Position numbers and translations under genes: made by a program
DNA from: Nymphalis io
Lineage: Eukaryota > Arthropoda > Insecta > Lepidoptera > Nymphalidae
DNA length: 64,000 nucleotides
Reading direction: 5' to 3'
Assembly (NCBI RefSeq): GCF_905147045.1
Contig: NC_065916.1
Coordinates: 4,628,468 to 4,692,467 of the forward strand
The notes under the pieces: model-generated
The model's input: only the letters and a program-made list of their open reading frames with translations
Told to the model about the DNA's origin: nothing
Databases searched by the model: none
Shown here: piece after piece, positions 24,942 through 36,894 of the stretch
How positions within the stretch are numbered: position 1 is the stretch's first letter
Layout: every line of letters starts with the position of its first letter

Positions 24942-25626
24942 GGCCTCTGCCTCGAATTTTGCGGGCAGCGGGGCGGCGGCGGCGGCGGCGCGGCGGCGGC
25001 GCGGCAGCGGAGCGGGCAACGCATACCTGTTCTCCAAACTAGCGGGCAGATCGCGCGGCACTATAGCGGTGTAGTGTTGTGTTCGTGGTTGTGTTGTCGA
25101 GATATTTGTTTTTATTCGCGAACGAAATGTCTGAAAAACGGCGACATCTTTTTGATTCAAATTTATTCCTAACGCTCGATTTATTGTGGGCAAAAGAAGA
25201 AGTGGATCCCTACTATAGGGCAAGGAAAATAAATGGCGAGTTTTATCGAAATTATGAAGAACAGAGACAAAATCCCGACAAATTCTACGACTAATAATTG
25301 GTTAATTATTCTTCTATTTTTATGGTTCACATCTTTGCTGTTCCATATGGGTGTCCTCTCAAAGATTGCCGAAATAATTAGCTCTTGCACGTCCGAAGAC
25401 ATTTTGATACGTCACAAAAAAAATGTACAACACTATACCTACAATGCAGACGCGCAACGCGGGCGGTCACCGCTTGACTGGAGTGCACCGCTCGTTGCCC
25501 GCCCCCGCGCCGCTCCTGCACCGCTGTATTCGAGGGTCGGTCCATTTGATTATACGCGTAAGATCCTGCCGCTCCCGCGCCGCCGCCGCCGCCGCCCCGC
25601 TGCCCGCGAGATTCGAGGCAGAGGCC
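24942..25626 (+). mobile_element. PIF/Harbinger-type TIR element, internally deleted
   Basis: A 685-bp element bounded by inverted repeats of about 52 bp. Both begin GGCCTCTGCCTCGAAT and run into a (GGC)n block; only two mismatches are visible between the arms (24942-24993 and 25575-25626). It is flanked on both sides by the trinucleotide TTA (24939-24941 and 25627-25629). A 3-bp TTA/TAA duplication together with termini starting GGC is the known signature of PIF/Harbinger elements. Inside, a short plus-strand frame resembles the start of a Harbinger transposase. The element is therefore a recent, non-autonomous derivative. Its ends are very GC-rich compared with the AT-rich host DNA. Confidence 0.85.
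25127..25294 (+). pseudogene. Transposase N-terminal remnant (Harbinger-like)
   Basis: A 55-codon frame starts at the ATG at 25127 and stops with TAA at 25292-25294. The residues include LDLLWAKEEVD, then GEFYRNYEEQ and NPDKFYD. Harbinger transposases carry a similar segment, a glutamate/arginine-rich helix followed by 'DP..F..YFRM', ahead of the catalytic DDE domain; here the frame stops just where YFRM would follow. No DDE domain or the second (Myb-like) Harbinger gene is present, so the product would be inactive. Truncation could reflect internal deletion of a complete element. The assignment rests on motif resemblance only. Confidence 0.6.
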
Positions 25627-25849
25627 TTACTCACAACTCGCGACGCCATTTCACATAAAACGGCTATAATTATATTATATAATTAAGAAAACAAACAATG
25701 ACAACAGCAACAAGTTCAAAACAACGTTTTAACAGGAAAATTGTTTGACAAAATACGAAAACATTTCACAAACAAAATATTTTTATTCAAATAATTCGAT
25801 AGTATAGCAGATTTTTACTAAATGATCAAACAAATATGTAATTAAAAAA

Positions 25850-26062
25850 GCCTGCAAAACCCAAAGTCTAGGGTTTAAATCCCAGAGCGGACAGTAAAAA
25901 GTTATTGCACAGTACTAGTACTGCTCTCAGTATTAGCCAGGAGTTTAAAAGTTGAGAGTCATATTTTCGAGAAAGCACGTAAAGCCGTTGGCTCTGCGCA
26001 TGCTCCTTCTCCAGTTGTCACCGAAAGTTATCGTGGGAGTGAGAATGAAGATATAGAATAGA
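25850..26062 (+). mobile_element. SINE-D copy
   Basis: Shows a B-box-like 'gggtttaaatccc', then 'gttattgcacagtactagta' and 'gagaaagcacgtaaagccgt'. The body after this block is the best preserved of the three copies in the window. Confidence 0.65.
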
Positions 26063-26646
26063 TAAGAATATGATTCTTCAAATATCAGTTTATCCCATTC
26101 ATGTAAATATTCAATTAGAAGTCAAAAATATATTTGAGCAAATGGTTCTTTGAACGATTTCGACATATGAGTATCGAATCTGGTATTAATATTAAATTTG
26201 GAGCGAACATTTTCGGAACAGCGAGCGGAGCCAGTTTCGAAAAACCAGTACGAAATGCTGCGTGAGTTAATGCATTTCTCAGAACTCTGGACGCAGGTAA
26301 CGGTTAGCCGTCGCAACACGCTCCAAGGAATGAGTCCTTAAACCCATCCCCAAATATTCAACGTTTCATTATTCTAAACATTCGACTTTGAAATTCCGTT
26401 GTTGTGCAATCATGTAATTGGATGAACTATCAGGTTTTTTGTAAGTACATTTTTTTACTGTAAGAAATGTTATCTACTAGGAGTATTAGACATCCTCCAT
26501 ATGACGTCAGCCATGGTGTAGAGGAACTAAGATATTTTGTCAGGGTCAATAATTATCAGTTTAATTACATCCACTTAACCTACAATAATAACACCATTTG
26601 AATCGCTGATGAGTTTGTATACAGGGTACACTACTGTGCATATTAT

Positions 26647-26693
26647 ACCTCCTTTGCTATTGAGGAGAATGTTTGGAGTTTATTCCACCACGA
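26647..26693 (-). mobile_element. SINE-A internal fragment
   Basis: Reverse complement of the segment from the 'ccacgctgctcc'-adjacent part to the 'gaggagaaggtttgg' part, interrupted at 26693-26700 where a SINE-B copy begins. The SINE-B insertion probably split this older copy. Confidence 0.7.
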
Positions 26694-26699
26694 ATTATT

Positions 26700-26992
26700 T
26701 ACTGGTGGTAGGGCTTTGTGCAAGCCCGTCTGGGTAGGTACCACCCACTCATCAGATATTCTACCGCAAAATAGCAATACTTGATATTGTTGTGTTCCGG
26801 TTTGAAGGGTGAGTGAGCCAGTGTAATTACAGGCACAAGGGACATAAAATCTTAGTTCCCAAGGTTGGTGGCGCATTGGCTATAAGCGATGGTTGACATT
26901 TCTTACAATGCCAATGTCTAAGGGCGTTTGGTGACCACTTACCATCAGGTGGCCCATATGCTCGTCCACCTTCCTATTCTATAAAAAAAAAA
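26700..26992 (-). mobile_element. SINE-B copy, full length
   Basis: In element orientation it starts TACTGGTGGTAGGGC and ends 'ttcctattctat' followed by an A-run. It is nearly identical to the copy at 14897-15190 over its whole length. The recurrent 60-codon open frame across this family comes from shared descent, not coding function. Confidence 0.93.
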
Positions 26993-29165
26993 GAATGTGG
27001 ATTAGCCCACACGTGTCACAATTTCAGAAAATTTCCACGCGATATCTTCCTTCACCAGCGAGTATATAGCCTATTCCAACCACAAGAGGAGTGAGCCCAA
27101 ATAAACAACTTTGACACCGATAGGCCGAGATCTTGAATAATTTATGATATTCACTAATGGATTCGCGATATAATGGCGTTTTCAATGTAAGCGAATTTGT
27201 AATCGGAACTTCGAAAGTTAATTTAATGTGGTTATAACTTGTTGTGGAATAGTGTTGTATTATAAATAAAGATAAATTAATCAAGAACTGTTTATAGTGC
27301 GTAATACAGCAAAACAATTAGAAAATTGTATGCAATTTTTAAATCTATAGTTTGCTTACATTTACTTACTCCGATTGGAATAGAATAAAGATGACTTATA
27401 AACAAGTCAATTTGTGTTTATAAGTACATACAAACTCAGAATTACTTGCTCGTGTTTAAAGCCGAAAACATCAGGTAAATAAAATCCGTTATTATTTTCT
27501 ATTAATTAAATGTCGTTGTACAAAATTTATATAAAACAAAACACGCAATAAGCTGCGTTAAAACGTTACATAACATTATTTTAAATTTAAAATAACACAA
27601 GAATTATATAGACTCATAGAAAGGTATTTGATTTTTCATTTTAAGTTTTTCACCAATTTATATTGAAAACATTAAATTTACAATTTATAGAGACGCAATA
27701 TGTTATATGTATGTATGTTTATCGATGTCCTTTCTTCTTAAAGGTTTAACATAAAACAAGACCGAAATGAAATCTCGCCGATCCAAGTTCTAAATGGCAA
27801 ACTTGGCCCCGAAGTGTGGAGTCTGTCTCGAGCACAACAATCACAGCCCACTCCATGTCGGGACGTGTGAAGCTTGCGTTACCTGCTGTGCGAGCGAGAT
27901 GCCACTACCACCGCTTTACAAATACAAATACTTCAAAGAAAAAACAACTCTATTCGAACATGTTAAAGTTTAAAATGACACGAGATTCAAATTAGACGGT
28001 GAAGGTAGCACGGTCCACAGCATGAGATCGGGTTTTTGCACCGTTTCTTTAAGTTTTTGTCGTATTGCGGCGTTAATGTATTTTTATGGTAATACGCCTC
28101 TATAGCTTGTTATATAAGGATTAAAATTACTTGCACATTTTGTAAATATTTCCGTGGGAGTCACGAATAATTCAAACAGGGTGTCAAAAATCAAGACGAA
28201 CCAGAAGCAGGGGGCGTTAAAAAATCCCTCGCCTCAATAAATAGCATCGAAGTGTACACTGCATCTCAGACCATTGTAAAGTAAAAGAATAATAGCTGAT
28301 AAATATAGAATAAGAATATAAAGAATTCCAAAATTATTGTACTCTCACTTTTTTGTACAATAGCTTAGTACGCTGCTTCCTTATTGGAATTTGGTTTATC
28401 CACTTGGATATATAATATATATAGATTCTCTCGAAAAGGTGCAGATTAAATTTATGAAATATGTAAAATATAAGTATTTTAAGTCTAGTCAGTCGTTCTT
28501 AGTTCGTGAAAGTTCGTGTAATATGTACCATACCACTTGTACCATTCATACCCGTGCCATTGGTATATTTTTATGTTCCCTTTTAAGTTTTAAAAATAAC
28601 ATTAATTAATTATTGAATCAGTGAATGTCAATTCGTCTTGCCTAAACATTGCTTTTTTATTATTATTATTTGTATTTAATTTTTAATTACTTTTTGATTC
28701 CCAAAATTTTAATAAATAAATATTTTAGTTGAAGATTTATTTTATTTGAGAAAAAGAGTATATACTGAGTTTACAAACGGCGCTTCTCAGTAGAATCTAC
28801 ATTTCGAAACCGGAGCAGTTTTTACTTACAATTTAATACTACTTAAAATATATATTTTGATTTTGCTACGCTACGTTGACGCCCTACTAGTGCACACGAT
28901 ACATATTCTAATGCAAAAAAACATTATTGATTGAACTGTGCCCGTTGTTTGAGATATTCTTTAAGTTTTTAAATATCAAGTTTCAAACATATTATTATTA
29001 TTAATCCCACGTCTGAATTTCTTTATTCCACAATTACTTTACATCACCCCGAGTGATACTAATAGCCTAAATACTAGTAATCATATTATAGTCGTATAAA
29101 TTGATTTATACAATCAGGGTATTTACCATTACCATTACCATTTTTACCATTTACATATATTCACG
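26993..29165. other. AT-rich spacer with one notable small frame
   Basis: Apart from the cysteine-rich frame at 27794-27973 listed separately, I see no exon, repeat family or RNA gene here. Confidence 0.5.
27794..27973 (+). CDS. Small cysteine-rich open frame, function unknown
   Basis: An ATG at 27794, preceded in frame by TAA, opens a 59-codon frame that ends with TAA. Its first half contains CGVC, then 13 residues, then CEAC: a C-X2-C-X13-C-X2-C spacing, followed by two more cysteines (TCC). That spacing equals the first zinc finger of nuclear receptors, and the short VGTCEAC segment is reminiscent of that family's TCEGC. The usual aromatic and basic residues that follow in true receptors are absent, and no second finger or splice donor is evident. 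It may be a chance frame, an exon fragment or a small-protein gene; I do not assign a function. Confidence 0.25.
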   Translation: MANLAPKCGVCLEHNNHSPLHVGTCEACVTCCASEMPLPPLYKYKYFKEKTTLFEHVKV

Positions 29166-29417
29166 GGCCGGTTGGCGTGATTGGTAGATACTTGCCTTTC
29201 ACGCCGAAAGTTGTGGATTCGATTCCCACCCAGGACAGACATTTGTGTGCATGAACATGTCTGTTTGTCCTGAGTCTGGGTGTAATTATCTATATATGTA
29301 TGTATTTACAAAAGAAAACTAGTATATGTAGTATATCAGTCGTCTGGTTTCCATAGTACGAGCTCTGCTTAGTTTGGGATCAGATGGCCGTGTGTGAATA
29401 ATGTCCCAGGATATTAA
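29166..29417 (+). mobile_element. SINE-C copy, full length (tRNA-Glu-like head)
   Basis: Head with GGTTGGCGTGATTGGTAG (A-box-like), CTTTCAC at the anticodon position (as in tRNA-Glu with anticodon TTC) and GATTCGATTCCCACC (B box). The body has the self-complementary 'ggacagacat ... atgtctgtttgtcc' block and ends 'gtcccaggatatta'. Very similar to 59312-59571. Confidence 0.88.
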
Positions 29418-30427
29418 AATACGTACCTCTATATAGATATGTATTCATATAGTCACAAACTGAATTCCACGAAGGCGAAGCCTCGTGCGCGGCTATTTTT
29501 ATTATATAAAAGGCAATATCCTGAGACTTGAGTGGATGGTTAGTGCTTTATCAACGCATAGAGGTTTGAGATTCGGAGGTGAATTTTTCGTTTATAGAAG
29601 CACACTTAGAAAGGCTTTTCGGAAATTTACGTTTAAAGGAGAAGGGCGCAACCCCACTCCGTCTGGAACTTCAACGGAGTAGGAAGATATGTTGAAAGAC
29701 AATTATTATTACAAGCTTTTATTTAACTTGCAAAGTTCGTTGTTCAAGTGTAATCTTGCGTGATGAATTAGAATCACTTTCTCTTACCAAACGTATTTGA
29801 AATTTCACACGTTGGGTCAGTTTCAATGACAATTCATTTTTACCGTAAGCAGGACTGTGTCCTGCACCCAATATGGGCTTCAGACGGAAGAACTCCTTAA
29901 CGATAAACAGCATAAACACAAAATGCTGTATATGGGCAATTCTTCACTAATTGTCAAATCGCTGTCCCAAACAAATTTTACACATTATATCTTATTATCA
30001 CCGAGTTATCTGTTTTAATATCAACAATATATTACCAGTTCTTGGTCCGCCATTTTGTTATATAACATATAATATTGAATTCAATGCGCTTCTAACGCCT
30101 CCATTCACAATCCCCTGTCGTGTCCTATTTCCAGAACTAGAAGTATTTATTTAAACTTAATAAAAACCACCCGACACGATTTTTATTTCTTTATGAAGCC
30201 GCTAGTGGTGTATTAAAAAGACAGGATACCATCTAAGTCGGCATATTATGTAAGCGAATCGTCGCCTAGCGCACCAGCTGTCCTCCACAGGTGGTCAGTT
30301 ATTACCACCCTATGAGCTATTAATTTATTAACTTTCGCCCGTTATTACCTTCAATGTAATTATGAAGACGCGTTCTTTGTTTAATTTAATTACTAAAAGT
30401 GTTAAATATATATAGAATACATGGTGA
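29418..30427. other. Spacer without a supported gene
   Basis: AT-rich with several short chance frames. I see no family resemblance. Confidence 0.5.
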
Positions 30428-30505
30428 GTCTCCTCAAAAAGAGGAGAGGAGGCCTTTAGCCCAGCAGTGGGACATTCAGGCTGTTACGGTTACGGTACGG
30501 TTATG
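30428..30505 (+). mobile_element. SINE-A 3' fragment
   Basis: Carries the 'ctcctcaaaaagaggagagg' hairpin, the tail 'cccagcagtgggacattcag' and a (GTTACG)n-like microsatellite end. It is 5'-truncated. Confidence 0.88.
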
Positions 30506-31197
30506 GTGAGACAAACAGAAAAAGACAATCAAATATCGAGTCAAATTTCATGATAAATTTGATAAATGAGTATCAGATAGATAAGTTTGTTTAAGATTAT
30601 GTATACATTTTTAATTAACATACATATTTCAAGTTGTGTGACGTTCTGACGATTCGGTCACGTCGGACATTTTCAAGGTAGACTGCGCCGGATAATAGTG
30701 CAAATGTGTGCGTAAACACTGAGATGCGTTCTCTATTTCCCCAATCTCATACACCAAAGGGTAAATCCGACACGAACAACGTGTTCACGCACGTCCCGAG
30801 ACACGGGAGTGCACACACACACACAGTCAACAGATTCTGGGCAGCTTCTGAATTTCTAGACCGAAAAACCGAAGTAAACGAAATATGACGTATTTATCCG
30901 AGGAAATGTTCTTCAATTATTAGTCACCCACATCACTGTTTGTTTGGATAAAACTTCGTTACCCGAAATTATTATATAAAATACTTTACAAAATTCTTGT
31001 GATCGTGTCAACATTCGACGATCACCATGCCGGAAGGGACACGTAGCTGGTGGCAGCGCGCCGGTCCCGCTAGACCGGTCACCAGTTGTCATTTGTCAAA
31101 CCCCTGTGAATTACAAATTAACCTCCGACGGAACGATCGCTTGCCTGTTAATAAAATTTGTACTTGTTAAATTTGTACATTAATAACATAAAGCGGG
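30506..31197. other. Spacer without a supported gene
   Basis: Includes a GC-richer patch at 31020-31095 with an imperfect palindrome (GCGCCGGTCCCGCTAGACCGG). No exon was found. Confidence 0.45.
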
Positions 31198-31445
31198 CAC
31201 AGATGGCCCAGTTGTTAGAACAGAGGAATCTTATCAGAGGGTTAGGAGTTCAAGCCCGGTTAATACCACTTTCTGAATTTTCACGTGCATAACTTTTGTT
31301 GTCTATAATTCATCTCGTGCTCGGCAGTGAAGGAAAAAGAAATATCGTAAGGAAACCTGCTGGTGCCGAATAATGATCTGTCATGTATCCACCAATCCGA
31401 ATTATAATAGCGTGTTGTAATAAAATCCACACCTCAAGAGAAGAG
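31198..31445 (+). mobile_element. Diverged SINE-A copy
   Basis: A head with ATGGCCCAGTTGTTAGAA and a B-box-like AGTTCAAGCCC, plus the 'ataattcatctcgtgctcgg' and 'gtaaggaaacctgc' blocks. Many changes and the lost tail show age. Confidence 0.8.
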
Positions 31446-32549
31446 AAGTTCGGTAATCGGACAATTAAAACTGTCACACAATTCGTAATACCTACTGAGT
31501 TCCTTGTCGGTTTTTCTTATTAGAATCTATATAACCGGTGCTAGTTTTAAGCTAGTAAAAATATTGTACGATATATATTTTTGTTATTAGATTTAAACTT
31601 ATCACGAGAAATTTGGTATTTGCTCAGTATTTTTATAAAGACTTGAAGAATATTCACAAGAAATTACTAATAATGCCGTAATTTCCCTAGTTGAGCGTAA
31701 AGCTTGTATCACGAGTGAGGGGTGACATGAGCCCCAGGAAATACAGCACACCACTAGGCGTTCGAGCGTCGATCTAACACAAAGACGAGTTTACAAAAAT
31801 AAAAACGCAAAACTTATGAATCAGTAAACACGATACGAACAGAAATAACCGAAGGAAACTTGTCGTATTAATACATCTGGTCAATTATAAAAAACTTAGA
31901 GCTGGTCGATGAACTGGGGCTGCGTATCTTCACCCCCAGCGACCAGCGACCGGCGACCGGCGACGCACCTGGCAGATTACGTACTGGTCATTACACCTCG
32001 ATATTATAAACGCATTACCATACCGGATATATTGTTTAACGGTTCTCACATCACATGAATATGGATTAAGTTTTTTAAACTTAAAATCAAAGCATTATCA
32101 TACGAGTTGACTCGACTTAGCAATTATTATCTTCAAACCTGCTCGTGAGAAGTCTACTTGAATATAGTGTTTAGATTTCCATTAATCTACAGCGCGATAT
32201 AAGTTATATAGTTAAAAGCCGGTCGGAAATGAGTCATCCCCTACGTAGATATATTTTTAGGAAATATACCTCTATTTACCCGTCCCTTCTCCACGGGTAG
32301 AATACACACATAAAACCCTTATAATTAATTATATGAAGATAATATACAAAGAAATAATCTTGTTTAGAACCAGGACACAGAAGTACATTTTCATCACAAT
32401 AGCATGAATGGTTCAGGAACATTGAAGACAAACGTATTAACATTCATTTTTATTTATCATTACGAAGATATATAAAATACGTAGATCTCGCTTTTTAGAG
32501 GGCAGGTAATAAATTTGATATGCGTTTCAGAAACTACAGGTAAGTTACC
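31446..32549. other. Spacer without a supported gene
   Basis: A short GCGACCGGC-type tandem lies at 31937-31965. No gene or family was recognised otherwise. Confidence 0.45.
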
Positions 32550-32813
32550 TGCCTGGTGGGCTTTGTACAGGCCCGTTTGGGTGGGTTAGTACCTAATACT
32601 TACTATTGTTGCGATCCGCTTTGAAGGGTGAGTGAGCCAGTGTAACTACAAGCACAAAGGACATAATATCTCAATTGCCAAGGTCGGTGGCGCATTGGCG
32701 ATGTAAGGAATGGTTATTATTTCTTACCTCGCCAATGTCTATGGGCAGTGGTGACTACTTACCATCACATGGCCTCTTTGCTCGTCCGCCTGTAACATTT
32801 ATAACATAAAAAA
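32550..32813 (-). mobile_element. SINE-B copy, older
   Basis: Complete in layout (from 'ctggtgggctttgtacaggc' to 'cgtccgcc' and an A-rich end) but with many substitutions, including in the conserved 3' motif, which reads ACTTACCATCACATGG instead of CACTTACCATCAGGTGG. Confidence 0.85.
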
Positions 32814-33061
32814 AGTCATCTGCAGTTTCTGGTGTAAATACTTTAGTTTTAATATGAATCGTCCAATGACCGTTGACGGCGGCAGATGCAGAACATGCGA
32901 CCAATGAGCGTTCAGATTGAATCTAAATCAGTTAAACTTACTTTGATCAGAGTTCAAAAGAAGACGATTAAGCGACAGATACGACCAGGCATAATGTGTT
33001 TATAAATACGTACCTACAGTCCATACCAACCACAAGGGGAGTAAAGACAAATAAACAATAT

Positions 33062-33150
33062 AACAATAATAATCTTTATTCACATAAAAAGTAACAAATT
33101 ATAATTAAGTCCCTGATTTCTGAGCTAGGCTCAAGGACCTGTATTACAGA
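33062..33150 (-). mobile_element. Possible LINE 3' tail on the minus strand
   Basis: Read on the minus strand it ends 'tgtgaataaagattattatt', a form common to 3' ends of Jockey-like lepidopteran LINEs, with a TATT-type microsatellite end. It directly precedes a SINE-A copy. Confidence 0.4.
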
Positions 33151-33159
33151 AAAACAATA

Positions 33160-33430
33160 GCCGAGATGGCCCAGTGGTAAGAACGCGTGAATCTTAACCG
33201 ATGATCGTGGGTTCAAACCCGGACATGCACCACTGGATTTTCATGTGCTTAATTTGCGATCATAATTCATCTCGTGCTTTACGTTTTCGTCTAATTTCAC
33301 TGAAATTCTGCCACATGTGTATTCCACCAATCCGCATTGGATCAGCGTGGTGGAATAAGCTACAAACCTTCTCCTCGAAGAGGGAGAGGAGGCCTTAGCC
33401 CAGCAGTGGGACATTCACAGACTGTTACTA
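33160..33430 (+). mobile_element. SINE-A copy, full length
   Basis: Intact-looking A box (GATGGCCCAGTGGTAAGA) and B box (GGGTTCAAACCC). The body has a short deletion around the 'aacggtgaaggaaaacatcg' block. It ends in a (TTACTAC)n-like tail. Confidence 0.93.
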
Positions 33431-34470
33431 CTAACTACTATTAAAAAGTAAATATATAACATTCAATAGCAGATTGAATAATAACGGTACAATCCCTTGA
33501 TACAATGGTTATATATACTTTTTTGTATATAATTAATAAGACATTTATGTATTGACTGCAGGGAAAAGGATTCAGTGTGTTACACTATATAGTTTACCTG
33601 AGTTATATGTATAAATATTTTTTATATTTATATCATAGAATTGATAAATCTTCTTATATAATTTAACACAAACAATAAACAATAAAATAACTTAATTAAG
33701 ATTATTTCACAGTGAATGTTAGATTAATATGTTTGTGTATTAATGTATCCTGCTTTTTCGTAGTCGAGTTTTAGTTTTTTTTTTTTTTAATTATTTAAAC
33801 TCGTATAGTTAAACATGTATATCTATTGTATTGTTGATATATACACACTTAAATGCATAATGAGCGAATATCAAGCAGCTAATTCCATCAGGCATATCAT
33901 GAAGCTAGGGCCGACGCCGGTCGCCCCGTCGTCCACACATCCGCGTGCCACTATATTTAGGACGGGCCGTTGAACCCAAAGGTCGGCGCGTTACCTGCGC
34001 CCGCGCAGACCAGAACGTTACTCGACTTGGAAAAATATATACCTGAGTCACCGCGTTCAATACACTTCTGTACTTTACACGGTTATAAGGTTTTCTTTTA
34101 TTATTGAAACTTACCGCGAGGTGCGCTTGAGAGTATGAACACATCCTACAAGTAGTTTAATATGTGAGGCGGACATGTTCAATCGCTGCAGAATTCATTT
34201 TCATTGTCATGATCAATACAGTGATAAAAAATATTGTTCCTAGTAAAAATCTTAGAGTTTAATGAATTATTTATTATATTAATTAACAACAACATTATTG
34301 CTAGAGAGAACTGAATTTTAACTATCTCTTCGTGGTAATTACCTCTCACTTTGTTATTACACTTTTAGTGATTTGTTTTAATCTTTATGTAACTGTTTTT
34401 AATCCGTGAAAGATAATATAACAGTGTTCTAAATTTAATTTATATATAAATATTTTTCCCCATAATTCTT
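33431..34470. other. Spacer with a GC-rich patch
   Basis: A patch at 33905-34025 is clearly richer in G and C and has several CpGs. It could hold an exon or small promoter, but neither strand gives a frame with plausible splice sites and recognisable content, so I make no gene call. Confidence 0.4.
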
Positions 34471-34532
34471 TTTTTTTTATATTCGCCGGGAAGGCAAATG
34501 ACTACTCCACCTGATGATATGATAATGAAATA
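34471..34532 (-). mobile_element. LINE 3' tail fragment (same family as 50.0-57.3 kb)
   Basis: A T-run followed by 'tatattcgccgggaaggcaa' and 'ctccacctgatg' is the reverse complement of the last 50-60 bases of the LINE at 57260-57315. A very short, 5'-truncated insertion. Confidence 0.8.
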
Positions 34533-34639
34533 ATGCAATCTAAATTATTATTTTCATTTTTGTAAATTAATAAAGGATTCATCACCTTACCAATTGATTA
34601 AGAGAGCCTTGATTAAACTTGGTGTAGCGTTGTCGCATT

Positions 34640-34830
34640 TGATTGATACATCTACACCAATATTTTAAACGCAAAAGTAACTTCAACTGTCAGACTGTTA
34701 CGCTTTCACGGCTAAACTGCTGAACGGATTTTGATGAAATTTGGTTTGAAGCAAGCTTGAACCGCAAGGAAAGGCATAGGCTACTTTTTTGTTATACCTA
34801 CGAGCAAAAACTGCGGGCATAAAATATTAT
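34640..34830 (-). mobile_element. 'cggcttcg...ggttcagcggttt' repeat copy
   Basis: Minus-strand copy with 'gttacgctttcacggctaaa', 'ctgaacggattttgatgaaa' and 'tttggtttgaagcaagcttg', matching the layout of 58465-58640 in reverse. Confidence 0.7.
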
Positions 34831-35217
34831 TTTATGTGACATTAAATGATCTGATTGACTTGAACAGATTGTCACTTAAACAAAATTCTACTATCACATA
34901 GCTCATGTAATAAGGAGAAATGGTATTATATATGATGGTATGAGATCATTACTGCCAAGACACAAAGGATTGTCAAATAAAATAAGGAAAACTATGCTTA
35001 ATAATGAAACAGCTTCCAACAAATGGCTGAGTAAATACGTACGTAAGTTTTATTTGAAGCACCCAAGTGTTGTTAGAGCAACAATAAATAGACCCATGTG
35101 CTTTAGTTTTAAGCTAAAATCTTTCTCTATTTTTTTTTATTTATGACATCTATATAAATTTCAGAACTTTTTGTTAATTTTCTTTATACAATAATACATT
35201 GGATAAAAACTTATTAA

Positions 35218-35533
35218 TACCGTAACCGTAACCGTAACAGCCTGTGAATGTCCCACTGCTGGGCTAAAGGCCTCCTCTCCTCTTTTTGAGGAGAAGGTTT
35301 GGAGCTTATTCCACCACGCTGCTCCAATGCGGGTTGGTAGAATTCACATGTGGCAGAACTTCAGTGAAATTAGACACATGCAGGTTTCCTCACGATGTTT
35401 TCCTTCACCGTAAAGCACGAGATGAATTATAATCATAAATTAAGCACATGAAAATTCAGTGGTGCTTGCCCGGGTTTGAACCCACGATCATCGGTTAAGA
35501 TTCACGCGTTCTTACCACTGGGCCATCTCGGCT
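35218..35533 (-). mobile_element. SINE-A copy, full length
   Basis: The most complete minus-strand copy: a (CCGTAA)n tail, 'cagcctgtgaatgtcccact', the whole body, and a head with intact A and B boxes, ending at 'ccatctcggc'. The tail repeat unit (TTACGG in element orientation) differs from the ACTGT and TTACTAC tails of other copies. Confidence 0.95.
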
Positions 35534-35725
35534 TCTATTAATAAATAAAGAACTTATTAATAAGTAAAGAAAAACTTATTACAATTTCTTATTTATGTAC
35601 CAATCATGTTCATATTAAACATAAGCAAATGTAGGGTTCGCTAGGAGAGCTTAGCTCTATAATCGATTTCTTCCAGCAACTCTAGATTGTAATTTCTAAT
35701 TGTAATTGTAACATTTGAGTAATTT

Positions 35726-35908
35726 TTTTTTTTTTTTATATTCGCCGGGAGGGCAAATGACTCTACTCCACCTGATGGTAAGTGGTAGTAGAGTCCAAAC
35801 GCGACGATGGCCAGTACAGACGGGAAAAACGTTCTGCACTAGCCGCCTTCGCCTTGCCGGCCCGCAAGATGCCTCTTCACGCCTCGTTTGAAGAAACCCG
35901 GGTTGTAA
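35726..35908 (-). mobile_element. LINE 3' end copy (same family as 50.0-57.3 kb)
   Basis: A T-run, then 'tatattcgccgggagggcaa' to 'gaaacccgggttgta', the reverse complement of 57139-57312 with few differences. It covers the last codons of the LINE reverse-transcriptase frame and the 3' UTR. 5' truncation shows insertion by reverse transcription. Confidence 0.92.
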
Positions 35909-36894
35909 AGAAATATATAAATAATTACTAACATTATAATCACGGGAAATTTAAATATTAAAAAAAATACAGTGTGAAATGAATACTAAAAATAAATAGT
36001 TACTGTATTACCTACGCAATTGTTTCTTTACTAAAACTAAGGCAAAAGTTACAGAATCATCACAATCATTATTGAGCGATGTGCCGATGTGGAGTTACAG
36101 AACTAGCGTGCATTCAGTAATGAGTATTTGACGGGTGTTACGAGATGTTTCTCAGTAATGTTCTATTTACACACGAACTAGCAACTTCATAACTAAGTTA
36201 ATCAAAATATAATCTATTCAAGACTTTAACAAGAACTTGTATCATCATATAGCCATATTTTATTAATTGTAAAGCTCACAGGTTTGTTATGTTGATTCTG
36301 CCGTGAAAAATGTCAAGAATATCAGTAGTTACTCTTCAGCACCAATTAAATTATTAATAAATATTTAATATACTGATTTGTTTATTGATACAAATGTATT
36401 ATTTGTTAAAATATATTAAAATAACTCGATATAAATCAAGGCGACAAGTAATGCACCATTATTACACTTAAAAGACATGCGATTTAATTTATTTGCATAA
36501 TTAAATAGCATATGTTGAAATGCTATATGACTAGTATAATAGGTTTATGTATGACACACGGCATGTAAACATTTCTACAATCTATTGTGTTATTTGCTGG
36601 CTCTCGAGATAGTGTCGGTAGGCGTGAAAAGATAGATAAAACACGTCGACCATCCGACGGGCGGAAATTACTTGACTATAGAGGTAGAATACATATGGAC
36701 GAGTTTGACGATGAAAAGTACGATCACGTATGCACGATGGACGGTTTTCTATACACGATGGAACGGATTAACGATGCTGCAAGCGACACAGTCGGAAAAT
36801 AACTTCGTATAATGATGAGTGACTTCAAAAGACAGTAAGTCACGTTTATGCACGTCATCTAGAAAAAATGTGAAAATCTGTTGGCCGCACGAAC
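35909..36894. other. Spacer without a supported gene
   Basis: AT-rich. A 35-codon frame starting at the ATG near 36695 has an acidic start (MDEFDDEKYD), but nothing around it supports a gene. Confidence 0.45.

Noticed and set aside
13963..26876. A recurrent 60-80 codon frame containing 'QTGTQQYQ' at 13.96, 15.01, 26.64 and 57.38 kb
   Set aside because: All copies lie within SINE-B elements on varying strands; similarity reflects the repeat, and there is no sign of coding constraint.
33905..34144. Minus-strand gene in the GC-rich patch near 34 kb
   Set aside because: No acceptor and donor pair gives a plausible exon, and the peptide has no recognisable motif.
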